DNA of 64,000 bases from Frigidibacter oleivorans. GTDB lineage: Bacteria > Pseudomonadota > Alphaproteobacteria > Rhodobacterales > Rhodobacteraceae. The stretch's first letter is position 1. Each line of letters starts with the position of its first letter. Positions 16,863 to 26,342 of this stretch are shown piece after piece. The notes under the pieces were generated by a model. That model was not told the origin of the DNA. It made no database searches and saw nothing but the letters and a program-made list of their open reading frames with translations. The stretch spans positions 248,001-312,000 of the forward strand of contig NZ_RJRZ01000001.1 of NCBI RefSeq assembly GCF_003993775.1, given 5' to 3'. The translations under genes and the position numbers were made by a program.

Positions 16863-18440
16863 GTGCAGGAGGTCGAGACCGGCCGCATCGTCATCCTGGG
16901 CGCGGGCCTCGCCGCACTGTCGGCGGCGCTGACGCTGGCGCCGCGCCCGGTGCTGGTGATCTCGCCCGAACCGCTGGGGGAAGGCGCATCATCGGCCTGG
17001 GCGCAGGGCGGCGTGGCGGCGGCGATGGGCCGGGGCGACAGTCCCGCCGCCCATGCGGCCGATACCGTGGCGGCCGGCGCGGGCACCGTCGATGCCGCCG
17101 TCGCCGCTTTCGTCGCCGCCGAGGCGCCCGCCCATATCCTGCGGCTGGCCGAGGCGGGCACGGCCTTCGACCGCGATGCCGGGGGGCAGTTCCTGCTGTC
17201 GCGCGAGGCCGCCCATTCCGCCGCCCGCATCGTGCGCGTGCAGGGCGACCAGGCAGGGCGCGAGATCATGCGCAGCCTGATCGCCCGCATCCGTGCCACG
17301 CCGTCGGTCCAGGTGCTGGACCGCGCCATGGCCGAGGCGCTGGAAGTCGAGGACGGCCGCGTCACCGGGCTGCGGCTGACCCATGCCGGCGGCGGCCCGG
17401 CGCTGCGGCTGCGGGCGCCGGCGGTTCTGCTGGCGGCCGGGGGGGCCGCGGCGCTCTACGCCGTCACCACCAATCCGCCGCGCATCCGGGGGCAGGCGCT
17501 CGGCCTCGCCGCGCTGGCGGGGGCGGTGGTGGCGGATGCCGAATTCGTGCAGTTCCACCCGACCGCCATCGCCACCGGCGCCGATCCGGCCCCGCTCGCC
17601 ACCGAGGCGCTGCGCGGCGAAGGCGCGCGGCTCGTGGACCGCGAGGGGCGGCGGTTCATGGCCGGGCTGCACCCGGCGATGGAACTGGCCCCGCGCGATG
17701 TGGTGGCCCGCGCCGTCTATGCCGCCGCGCAGGCGGGGCTGGCCCCGGCACTCGACTGCCGCTTCATTCCCGACCTCGCCCGGCAGTTCCCCGCCGTCCA
17801 TGCCGCCTGCCGCGCCGCCGGGATCGACCCGGACCGCGAGCCGATCCCGGTGGCCGCCGCCGCGCATTACCACATGGGCGGCGTGGCGGTGGATGGCCGG
17901 GCGCGCAGTTCGCTGCCCGGGCTGTGGGTCGCGGGCGAGGCCGCCTGCACCGGGCTGCACGGAGCGAACCGGCTGGCCTCGAACGGGCTGCTGGAGGCGC
18001 TGGTCTTCGCCCGCCGGGCGGCCGCGGATATCGCCGCGACGATCCCGGCCGAAGATGGTGCCGAGGTCGCGGTAGCCCTGACGCCCGGCCCCGGCCTGCC
18101 CGCCCCCGCCGTGGCCGAGCTGCGCCGCGCGATGACCGAGGGCGCGGGCGTGGTCCGCGATGCCTCGGGCCTGCGCCGGACGCTGGCGCGGATCGCGGCG
18201 CTCGAGGCGCAGCACGGCCAGCCCGCCTTCCAGGCGATGACCGCCGCCGCGACGCTGATCGCCGCCGCGGCGCTGCGGCGCGAGGAATCGCGCGGGGCGC
18301 ATATGCGCAGCGACTTTCCCGAGCCGCGCGCCGATCTGGCCCGGTCGAGCCGGATCACTTGGGCCGAGGCGCGGGCGATCCGCGATGGCCGCCCCGTTCC
18401 CGACCCGGAACGCGCCCCCGAACCGGAGCCCGCCGCATGA
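16863..18440 (+). CDS. nadB: L-aspartate oxidase
   Basis: A 525-residue FAD enzyme oxidising L-aspartate to iminoaspartate for NadA. The N-terminal dinucleotide fold reads GAGLAALSAALTL, an Ala replacing the last Gly of GxGxxG. Typical segments are SSAWAQGGVAAAM, QFHPTAI, RGEGARLVDREGRRF and the flavin motif GANRLASNGLLEAL. The start is GTG at 16863, 5 nt after nadA. Its stop overlaps the nadC ATG. The succinate dehydrogenase flavoprotein is related, but the nad context settles the call. Confidence 0.96.
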   Translation: MQEVETGRIVILGAGLAALSAALTLAPRPVLVISPEPLGEGASSAWAQGGVAAAMGRGDSPAAHAADTVAAGAGTVDAAVAAFVAAEAPAHILRLAEAGTAFDRDAGGQFLLSREAAHSAARIVRVQGDQAGREIMRSLIARIRATPSVQVLDRAMAEALEVEDGRVTGLRLTHAGGGPALRLRAPAVLLAAGGAAALYAVTTNPPRIRGQALGLAALAGAVVADAEFVQFHPTAIATGADPAPLATEALRGEGARLVDREGRRFMAGLHPAMELAPRDVVARAVYAAAQAGLAPALDCRFIPDLARQFPAVHAACRAAGIDPDREPIPVAAAAHYHMGGVAVDGRARSSLPGLWVAGEAACTGLHGANRLASNGLLEALVFARRAAADIAATIPAEDGAEVAVALTPGPGLPAPAVAELRRAMTEGAGVVRDASGLRRTLARIAALEAQHGQPAFQAMTAAATLIAAAALRREESRGAHMRSDFPEPRADLARSSRITWAEARAIRDGRPVPDPERAPEPEPAA

Positions 18441-19285
18441 CCGCCCTGACCCTGCCCGACCTGCTGATCGAACCCGTCATCCGCGCCGCGCTGGCCGAGG
18501 ATCTGGGTCCCTGGGGCGATGTGACCAGCCGCGCCTGCATCCCGCCCGGCCGGCGGATCGAGGCGGGGCTGAACGCCCGCCGGGCCGGCCATGTTTCGGG
18601 CCTGCAGGTGGCGACGCTGGCCTTCCGGCTGGTGGACCCGGCGCTGCGGATCGAGCCGCTGGCGCAGGACGGCGACGCGGTCGAACCGGGCCAGCCGCTG
18701 ATGCGGATCGCGGGCGAGGCACTGTCGGTGCTGTCGGGGGAACGGGTGGCGCTGAACTTCGCGGGGCGGCTGTCGGGCATCGCCACCCTTACCGCCGCCT
18801 TCGCCGCGCGCACCGCCGGGACCCGCGCCCGCGTCACCTGCACCCGCAAGACGACGCCGGGGCTGCGCATCCTCGAAAAGGCGGCGGTGGTGCATGGCGG
18901 CGGGTCGAGCCACCGCTTCGGCCTGTCGGACGCGATCCTGATCAAGGACAACCACATCGCCGCCGCCGGCGGGGTCGCCGCGGCGCTGACCGCCGCCGCC
19001 CGCGCCCGGTCGCACATGATGCGGATCGAGATCGAGGTGGACCGGCTGGACCAGCTCGACGAGGTGCTGGCGACCGGCGGGGCCGATGTCGTGCTGCTGG
19101 ACAACATGACCACCGCCGATCTGGCGACCGCCGTCGCCCGCGTGGACGGACGGCTCGTCACCGAAGCCTCGGGCACCATGAGCCTCGACCGGATCGCCGA
19201 GGTGGCGGCGACCGGCGTCGACTTCATCTCGGTCGGGGCGCTGACGCACTCGGCGCCGGTGCTGGACCTCGGGCTCGACCTCTGA
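18437..19285 (+). CDS. nadC: nicotinate-nucleotide pyrophosphorylase (carboxylating)
   Basis: A 282-residue quinolinate phosphoribosyltransferase, completing nicotinate mononucleotide synthesis from quinolinate and PRPP. Signature segments are [37 protein letters not shown] and LDNMTT, with [11 protein letters not shown] near the C-terminus. The ATG overlaps the nadB stop by 4 nt. It converges on the monooxygenase gene; both stop codons lie in the 8-nt palindrome TGAGCTCA at 19283-19290. Confidence 0.97.
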   Translation: MTALTLPDLLIEPVIRAALAEDLGPWGDVTSRACIPPGRRIEAGLNARRAGHVSGLQVATLAFRLVDPALRIEPLAQDGDAVEPGQPLMRIAGEALSVLSGERVALNFAGRLSGIATLTAAFAARTAGTRARVTCTRKTTPGLRILEKAAVVHGGGSSHRFGLSDAILIKDNHIAAAGGVAAALTAAARARSHMMRIEIEVDRLDQLDEVLATGGADVVLLDNMTTADLATAVARVDGRLVTEASGTMSLDRIAEVAATGVDFISVGALTHSAPVLDLGLDL

Positions 19286-19287
19286 GC

Positions 19288-20304
19288 TCAGCGCCAGCCC
19301 ATCGCGGGCGCGACATGGGTCAGGATGCTTTCGATGACATGGGCGTTGTAGTCGACGCCCAGCATGTTCGGCACCGTCAGCAGCAGCGTGTCCGCCTCGG
19401 CGATGGCCTCGTCGCGCTTCAGCTCCTCGACCAGCCGGTCGGGCTCGTCGGCATAGCCGCGCCCGAAGATCGCCCGCGTGCGGTCGATCACGCCCACCTG
19501 ATCGGTTTCCTTGCCGCGGCCGAAATACATCCGGTCCCGGTCGTCCATCAGCGCAAAGATCGACCGGCTGACCGATACCCGCGGCGTCCGCTTGTGCCCG
19601 GCCTCGGCCCAGGCGTCGCGATAGGCGCGGATCTGCTTGGCCTGCTGGATGTGGAAGGGCTCGCCCGTCTCGTCATCCTTCAGGGTCGAGCTTTGCAGGT
19701 TCATCCCCAGCGTCGCCGCCCAGACGGCGGTGGCGTTGGACCCGGCGCCCCACCAGATGCGGTCGCGCAGGCCCGGCGATTGCGGTTCCAGCCGCAACAG
19801 GCCCGGCGGGTTCGGGAACATCGGCCGCGGGTTCGGCTGGGCAAAGCCGCGCCCCTCGATCTGGTCGAGGAACACTTCCGTGTGCCGCCGCGCCATGTCG
19901 GCCGCGCTTTCCCCCTCGTCGGGGCGATAGCCGAAATGCCGCCAGCCGTCGATCACCTGTTCCGGCGAGCCGCGGCTGATGCCGAGCTGCAGCCGACCGT
20001 CGGAAATCAGGTCGGCGGCGCCCGCATCCTCGACCATGTAGAGCGGGTTTTCATAGCGCATGTCGATGACGCCGGTGCCGATCTCGATGCGCGAGGTGCG
20101 CGCGCCGACCGCCGCCAGCAGCGGGAAGGGCGAGGCAAGCTGCCGGGCGAAATGGTGGACGCGGAAATAGGCGCCGTCGAGCCCCAGTTCCTCGGCCGCC
20201 ACGGCAAGCTCGATCGACTGCAGCAGGACGTCCGAGGCGCTGCGCACCTGCGAGTCGCGTTCGGGCGACCAATGCCCGAAGGACAGGAAACCGAGTGTCT
20301 TCAT
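19288..20304 (-). CDS. LLM-class flavin-dependent oxidoreductase (luciferase-like)
   Basis: A 338-residue luciferase-like monooxygenase, using reduced FMN or F420-type flavin. It opens KTLGFLSFGHW, has the core LAVAAEELGLDGAYFRVHHF and IEIGTGVIDMRYENPLYMVEDAG, and contains the GISRGSPEQVIDG segment near residue 115. The start at 20304 is chosen because CAGGAG lies 8 nt upstream; in-frame codons extend to 20382 without a ribosome site. Family members act on diverse substrates (sulfonates, amines, aldehydes), so specificity is unknown. It stands alone between nadC and the NDUFS4-like gene. Confidence 0.88.
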   Translation of the reverse strand: MKTLGFLSFGHWSPERDSQVRSASDVLLQSIELAVAAEELGLDGAYFRVHHFARQLASPFPLLAAVGARTSRIEIGTGVIDMRYENPLYMVEDAGAADLISDGRLQLGISRGSPEQVIDGWRHFGYRPDEGESAADMARRHTEVFLDQIEGRGFAQPNPRPMFPNPPGLLRLEPQSPGLRDRIWWGAGSNATAVWAATLGMNLQSSTLKDDETGEPFHIQQAKQIRAYRDAWAEAGHKRTPRVSVSRSIFALMDDRDRMYFGRGKETDQVGVIDRTRAIFGRGYADEPDRLVEELKRDEAIAEADTLLLTVPNMLGVDYNAHVIESILTHVAPAMGWR

Positions 20305-20442
20305 CTGCCGCTCCTGTAGCTGTGACGGGCGCGATGCCCGTTCCTTGCCCAGGAATTTGGCCGCCGCCGTCCCGGCCCGCAACCCGCGTCCGCGCGCCGC
20401 ATCTGTGCGCGGCGGGCCTTTAACCGGGGCGGAGGCGCCGCG

Positions 20443-20754
20443 TCAGTGCGTCCAGACGGTGCGGCGGTCGGTGGCGAAATTTTCGCCATAGCCGCGGGGG
20501 CGGACATTCGCCTTGCGCTTGTGCGGTTCCAGCACGTCGAATTCCAGCCCCTTTTCGCGCGCATAATCCTCGGCCGCCTCGCGGGTCTCGAATTTCAGCC
20601 GGACCTGGGCCTGGGTATCGTCGGAACTGGTCCAGCCCATCAGCGGGTCGATCTCGCGGCCCGAGGCGGGGGCGAATTCCAGATACCAGGTCTTGGTCTT
20701 GGCGGTGCCCGACTGCATGGCGGTCCGGGCGGGCTGATAGATGCGCGCGCGCAT
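20443..20754 (-). CDS. NDUFS4-type complex I accessory protein (ETC complex I subunit conserved region)
   Basis: A 103-residue protein of the NDUFS4 family, a supernumerary subunit on the peripheral arm of NADH:quinone oxidoreductase found in alphaproteobacteria and mitochondria. Recognisable parts are [14 protein letters not shown] at the start, WYLEFAP, the [10 protein letters not shown] segment and the basic end [16 protein letters not shown]. It is far from any nuo gene here. It is divergent from uvrB across 220 nt. Small size and strong sequence match make the call fairly safe. Confidence 0.9.
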   Translation of the reverse strand: MRARIYQPARTAMQSGTAKTKTWYLEFAPASGREIDPLMGWTSSDDTQAQVRLKFETREAAEDYAREKGLEFDVLEPHKRKANVRPRGYGENFATDRRTVWTH

Positions 20755-20884
20755 GGCTGACCCTCTGTTGCGACGGCCCGGTTATCGGGAAATTCCGCCG
20801 GCCGCGCAAGGGGCTGACGTGGGGCATGCCGCGCGCAACGGAGCCGGCGCAGGATGGCGCAGGCCGCCCTTTCCCCCGGACCGG

Positions 20885-20899
20885 GAACAAACTAGGATC
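20885..20899. promoter_or_regulatory. LexA-like SOS box upstream of uvrB
   Basis: GAAC-AAACTAG-GATC sits 75 nt before the uvrB ATG. Alphaproteobacterial LexA binds GTTC-N7-GTTC and related half-site combinations, and variants with a GATC half have been reported from Rhodobacter. One half is intact and the other differs from GAAC by one base, so this is a candidate rather than a firm site; it suits an excision repair gene. Confidence 0.4.
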
Positions 20900-20974
20900 A
20901 TCCCGCCGCTGCCGCCGCTCCCCTTGATCCGCCGCGCCTCGCGCCGACATCAGGGCCAGCCAGAAGGGTCGCCC

Positions 20975-23161
<2,187 letters not shown>

Positions 23162-23177
23162 GCCCGCCCCGCCGCTG

Positions 23178-23193
23178 TTAACCGCGGGTTAAC
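23178..23193. promoter_or_regulatory. perfect CtrA-type box TTAA-N7-TTAAC
   Basis: TTAA-CCGCGGG-TTAAC matches the CtrA full-site consensus TTAA-N7-TTAAC exactly. Because GTTAACC-GCG-GGTTAAC is an inverted repeat, the match holds on both strands. It lies 17 nt after uvrB and 58 nt before the outer-membrane protein gene. TTAA pairs are rare in such GC-rich DNA. A 7-bp hairpin ending uvrB transcription is the alternative reading. Confidence 0.5.
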
Positions 23194-23250
23194 CCTGCCC
23201 GCCGAGCCTCGCCCGGTGCCCGCTCATGCGGGCGATGACGGGGCGATGGC

Positions 23251-24030
23251 ATGGCACGAACCGGGGCACGGGACTTGGCACGGGCGCTGTGCCTTGCCGC
23301 CGCCCTCTGCGCCCTGCCGGGGATCGGCCAGGCCGGCCCCTGGGCGCGCGACAAGGGCGGGGCGTTCCTGTCCCTCTCGCAAGAGGGCGGCGGCGCGGGA
23401 ACAGGCTGGACCTCGGTCTATGCCGAATACGGGCTGACGCCGCGGCTGACGCTGGGCCTCGATGCCGGGCGCGGCAGCAGCGGCGACGACCAGCTGCACC
23501 TGTTCCTGCAACAGGCGATCCTGACCGGGCCGGGTCCGAACCGGCTGTCGCTGACGATGGGGGCGGGGCTGGAACGCCGCGTCGACCCCGCCAGCCCCGA
23601 CATCGCCTTCGGCAGCCTCGGCCTGGCCTGGGGCCGGTCGCTGGGCACGCCGCTCGGCCCCGGCTGGGTCGCGGTCGAGCCGCAGCTGCGCCTCGGGGTC
23701 GAGGTCACCAAGGACTGGCCGCCGACGGTGCTGCTGACGCCCGATCTGAAGATGACCACGGCGCTGACCGGGCGACTGGACCTGACGCTGGGCCTGCATG
23801 TGACGGCGCGGACGATGCTGATCGGCCAGCTTCGGCTCGACCGGGGGTTCGAGACGGGCCAGGGGGCCGCGGCGGGCACCACCACGCCGGTCGCGGGCAG
23901 CGGCGGCAGCGTCTCGGCCACGGCGGTGCGGCGCATCGCCGGGCCGGCGCATCTGAGCCTCGGTCTGGCCGCTCCGCTGGGCGAGGGTGGCGAAACCGCG
24001 CTGAGGCTCGGCTCCTGGCTGCAGTTCTGA
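23251..24030 (+). CDS. predicted outer-membrane beta-barrel protein, unknown function
   Basis: A 259-residue exported protein I do not recognise. Residues 1-28 form a signal peptide (cleavage after GIGQA). The mature chain alternates polar and hydrophobic residues in short strands with Gly/Arg turns (TPRLTLGLDAG, PNRLSLTMGAGLE, TGRLDLTLGLHVTAR) and ends WLQF, with the terminal Phe typical of BAM-inserted barrels. It resembles small transporter-like or acyloxyacyl-type barrels only in general form. It begins 89 nt after uvrB behind a CtrA-type box; a second exported protein gene follows 47 nt later. Confidence 0.7.
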   Translation: MARTGARDLARALCLAAALCALPGIGQAGPWARDKGGAFLSLSQEGGGAGTGWTSVYAEYGLTPRLTLGLDAGRGSSGDDQLHLFLQQAILTGPGPNRLSLTMGAGLERRVDPASPDIAFGSLGLAWGRSLGTPLGPGWVAVEPQLRLGVEVTKDWPPTVLLTPDLKMTTALTGRLDLTLGLHVTARTMLIGQLRLDRGFETGQGAAAGTTTPVAGSGGSVSATAVRRIAGPAHLSLGLAAPLGEGGETALRLGSWLQF

Positions 24031-24077
24031 GGAAACCGCCCCCCGGCCCGCGCCGTTGTCCCGGCAGGAGGACCGCC

Positions 24078-24443
24078 ATGACCAGACACCCCGCCCCCTT
24101 CGCCGCCCTGCTGCTCGCTGCCGCGCTGGCCGCGCCCCTGCCCGCCCGCGCCTCCAGCGAGGCCGCGTGGGAGACGTTCCGGCAAGAGGTCGTCGCCGCC
24201 TGCGAGGCGCTCCTGACCGGACCCGGCCCGCACCGGATCGACGTCAACCCCTTCGGCTCGGCCAGTTACGGGCTGGCGCTGGTCCATGTGCAGACGGGGT
24301 CCGGCGACAGTGCGACAACCGAAACGCAGGGTTGCATCTATGACAAGCGGACCAAGGTCGCGGAACTGACCGGGCCCTTCGCCCCGGCCGCCGATGACAC
24401 CGCCGCCGCGGACGGCACGGCAGGCGCGGCGCCGGCGAACTAG
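24078..24443 (+). CDS. small exported protein, unknown function
   Basis: A 121-residue protein with a clear signal peptide (LLLAAALAAPLPARA, cleavage before SSEAAW). The mature part has two cysteines (VAACEALL and TQGCIYDK) that could form a disulfide, then an Ala/Asp-rich tail. No family is recognised. GGCAGGAGG precedes the ATG. It follows the barrel-protein gene by 47 nt, so the two may be co-expressed in the envelope. Its TAG stop shares the tetranucleotide CTAG with the stop of the convergent ParA gene. Confidence 0.7.
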   Translation: MTRHPAPFAALLLAAALAAPLPARASSEAAWETFRQEVVAACEALLTGPGPHRIDVNPFGSASYGLALVHVQTGSGDSATTETQGCIYDKRTKVAELTGPFAPAADDTAAADGTAGAAPAN

Positions 24444-25072
24444 CCGAGGATGCGGTCGATCTCGTCCGCGAGAGTTTCGACCTCGGCCGCGGCGGGGCCC
24501 TTGCGGGCGGCTTCGGTCACCCCCAGCCCCTCGCCCAGCGTCTCGGCATAGACGATGCGGTTCGCCAGCCGCGCGCCGGCCAGCTCCGCCTCCAGCTCGG
24601 CGGCCGCGCGGGCCACGTCCTCGCCCAGCCTCGTCCCGGCCTTGGTGCGGTTCAGGACCACCGTCGCGCGCTTGCCCACCCGCCGGGCAAGGTCCAGCAC
24701 GCCCTCCGTCGCCCACAGGTCCACATGGCTCGACGCCACCGGGATCAGGATCAGGTCGGCCTCGCGCAGCGCGGGGCGCAGGTCGCTGTCGACCTTGGGC
24801 GGCGTGTCGATGATGACGTAATCCGCCTCGCGCTTCAGCTTCTCGCATTCATAGCCCACGCCCCAGGCCGAGGAGGTGGTGAAGTCCAGCCCCGCCTGCC
24901 CCAGCCGCTCGCGCCGGGTCATGAACCAGCGGCCGAGGCTGCCCTGCGGATCGGTGTCGAGCAGCGCGACCCGCGCGCCGCGCGCCGCGAACACCACGGC
25001 CAGGTTGGCGGCCAGCGTCGTCTTGCCCGACCCGCCCTTCTGCTGCGCCACCGCGATGACCTTGCCGCCCAT
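24440..25072 (-). CDS. orphan ParA/MinD-family ATPase
   Basis: A 210-residue ParA-type ATPase. The deviant Walker A is KGGSGKTT (K12-T19), with DTDPQG (about residues 41-46) and IIDTPPKVDSD following. Proteins of this size and layout position plasmids, chromosomes or protein complexes by ATP-driven gradients. There is no ParB or parS nearby, so chromosome partition is unlikely; it may position another cargo. The start is set at 25072, where QQKGG is near the N-terminus as usual. It ends convergently with the small exported protein gene and follows the opg operon on the same strand. Confidence 0.9.
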   Translation of the reverse strand: MGGKVIAVAQQKGGSGKTTLAANLAVVFAARGARVALLDTDPQGSLGRWFMTRRERLGQAGLDFTTSSAWGVGYECEKLKREADYVIIDTPPKVDSDLRPALREADLILIPVASSHVDLWATEGVLDLARRVGKRATVVLNRTKAGTRLGEDVARAAAELEAELAGARLANRIVYAETLGEGLGVTEAARKGPAAAEVETLADEIDRILG

Positions 25073-25109
25073 CCGCCTGCCCCCCGTTCCACCATGCTGC
25101 GACAGCAGC

Positions 25110-26315
25110 CTAGCGAGTGGGCGGCGGGCTTGCACCATCCAATTCGGCGGCGGGGCGCGCAACCGGGGCCAGCCGGCGCTGCGCGGCGGCGCGGTCCCGC
25201 ACCATCGCCACCGCAAGCTGCATCCCCAGCCCAGCCACCAGCAGCGCCGCGTCGAGCGGCACCCCGCCCCAGGGCGCCGCGAACTTCACCGCCTGCGCCG
25301 CGAAGGCCAGCACCGTGCCAAGGGCGAAGACCGTCAGCCCGTGCTGCCCCAGCAGCCGCAGCCAGCCGGCGCGGCGATGGTCGCACAGCCGCCGCACCGC
25401 CCCCAGCGAGGCCAGCGCATAGGCCAGCGCCAGCACGTGCAGCAGCCGGGGGCCGGACAGATAGGTCTTGTCGTAGTCGAACAGGAAGGCCGGCCCCGGC
25501 CCGTCGCGCAGGGCGAACATCCCCCGGTTCAGCACCTCGCCCAGCCCGTCGGCCTGCGTCCAGATCAGGATGGCCGCCAGCACCGCCAGCGCCGCGGCCA
25601 GCCAGCCGGGCCGGGCTGGAAACAGCCGCCGCTTCTGCCGGATCGCGGCGCCGCAGCAGAGCCCGATCACGAACAGCAGCTGCCAGGACAGCGGGTTGAA
25701 GAACCAGATGGATGGCGTGGGATAGGTCGGCGGCGCGATCCGCAGGCTGCCTGCCAGCAGCCAGACCAGCGCCGACCCCGCGATCAGCCGGTATGGCCAG
25801 CGCATCGCCAGCGGCAGCAGCGCGGGCGTGACCAGCAGCAGCACCGCGTAAAGCGGCAGGATGTTCATGTAGCCCAGCTGGTGCATCAGCGTGGCAAGCC
25901 CGATGAACCCGCCCACCGGATCGGCGAGGATCGGTGCGACGTTGTTGATCTCGACCATCTCGGGCGCATTCAGGAACCGCGCCGCCAGCCCCGACAGGCC
26001 CAGCGCGATCACCGTCACGGTCATATGGGCCAGGATCAGCGTCCAGGCCCGGCCCCAGACGCGGGTGACCGCCGGCCAGAACGGCGGCGCGCGGAAGCCG
26101 GGCGCATAGGCGATGCCCGCCGCCAGACCCGACATCAGCACGAAGCCTTCGGCCGCGTCGGAAAACCCGAAGTTGCGGCTGGTCCAGTGTTCGAACACCG
26201 TCCCCGGCACATGGTTGATGAAGATCATCACCAGCGCGAGGCCGCGCAACGCGTCGAGCCGCGTGTCCCGGCGGCGGGGGGCGGTGCCCGGCGCGACCGG
26301 GGGCAGGTCAGGCAT
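25110..26315 (-). CDS. opgC: OpgC family membrane protein, periplasmic glucan succinyltransferase
   Basis: A 401-residue integral membrane protein with about ten helices. The N-terminal LDALRGLALVMIFINHVPGT is the start typical of OpgC and related membrane acyltransferases, followed by SDAAEGFVLMSGL. OpgC adds succinyl groups to osmoregulated periplasmic glucans. It is the fourth gene of opgG-I-H-C, starting 27 nt after opgH, the order known from Rhodobacter sphaeroides. The context makes it more certain than the sequence alone. Confidence 0.9.
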   Translation of the reverse strand: MPDLPPVAPGTAPRRRDTRLDALRGLALVMIFINHVPGTVFEHWTSRNFGFSDAAEGFVLMSGLAAGIAYAPGFRAPPFWPAVTRVWGRAWTLILAHMTVTVIALGLSGLAARFLNAPEMVEINNVAPILADPVGGFIGLATLMHQLGYMNILPLYAVLLLVTPALLPLAMRWPYRLIAGSALVWLLAGSLRIAPPTYPTPSIWFFNPLSWQLLFVIGLCCGAAIRQKRRLFPARPGWLAAALAVLAAILIWTQADGLGEVLNRGMFALRDGPGPAFLFDYDKTYLSGPRLLHVLALAYALASLGAVRRLCDHRRAGWLRLLGQHGLTVFALGTVLAFAAQAVKFAAPWGGVPLDAALLVAGLGMQLAVAMVRDRAAAQRRLAPVARPAAELDGASPPPTR

Positions 26316-26342
26316 CTGCCGGCATGCCTCGCGTCACCCGTC

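Noticed and set aside
16863-18440. Inactive NadB because GxGxxG reads GAGLAA
   Set aside because: The final Gly to Ala change is tolerated in many flavoproteins, and all other FAD and active-site segments are intact.
20741-20974. 78-codon N-terminal extension of uvrB
   Set aside because: Extension is low-complexity, overlaps the divergent gene and the LexA-like box, and UvrB proteins start near the downstream ATG.
23175-23196. Rho-independent terminator of uvrB
   Set aside because: The 7-bp palindrome lacks a following T-run and matches the CtrA box exactly, so the regulatory reading is preferred, though not proven.
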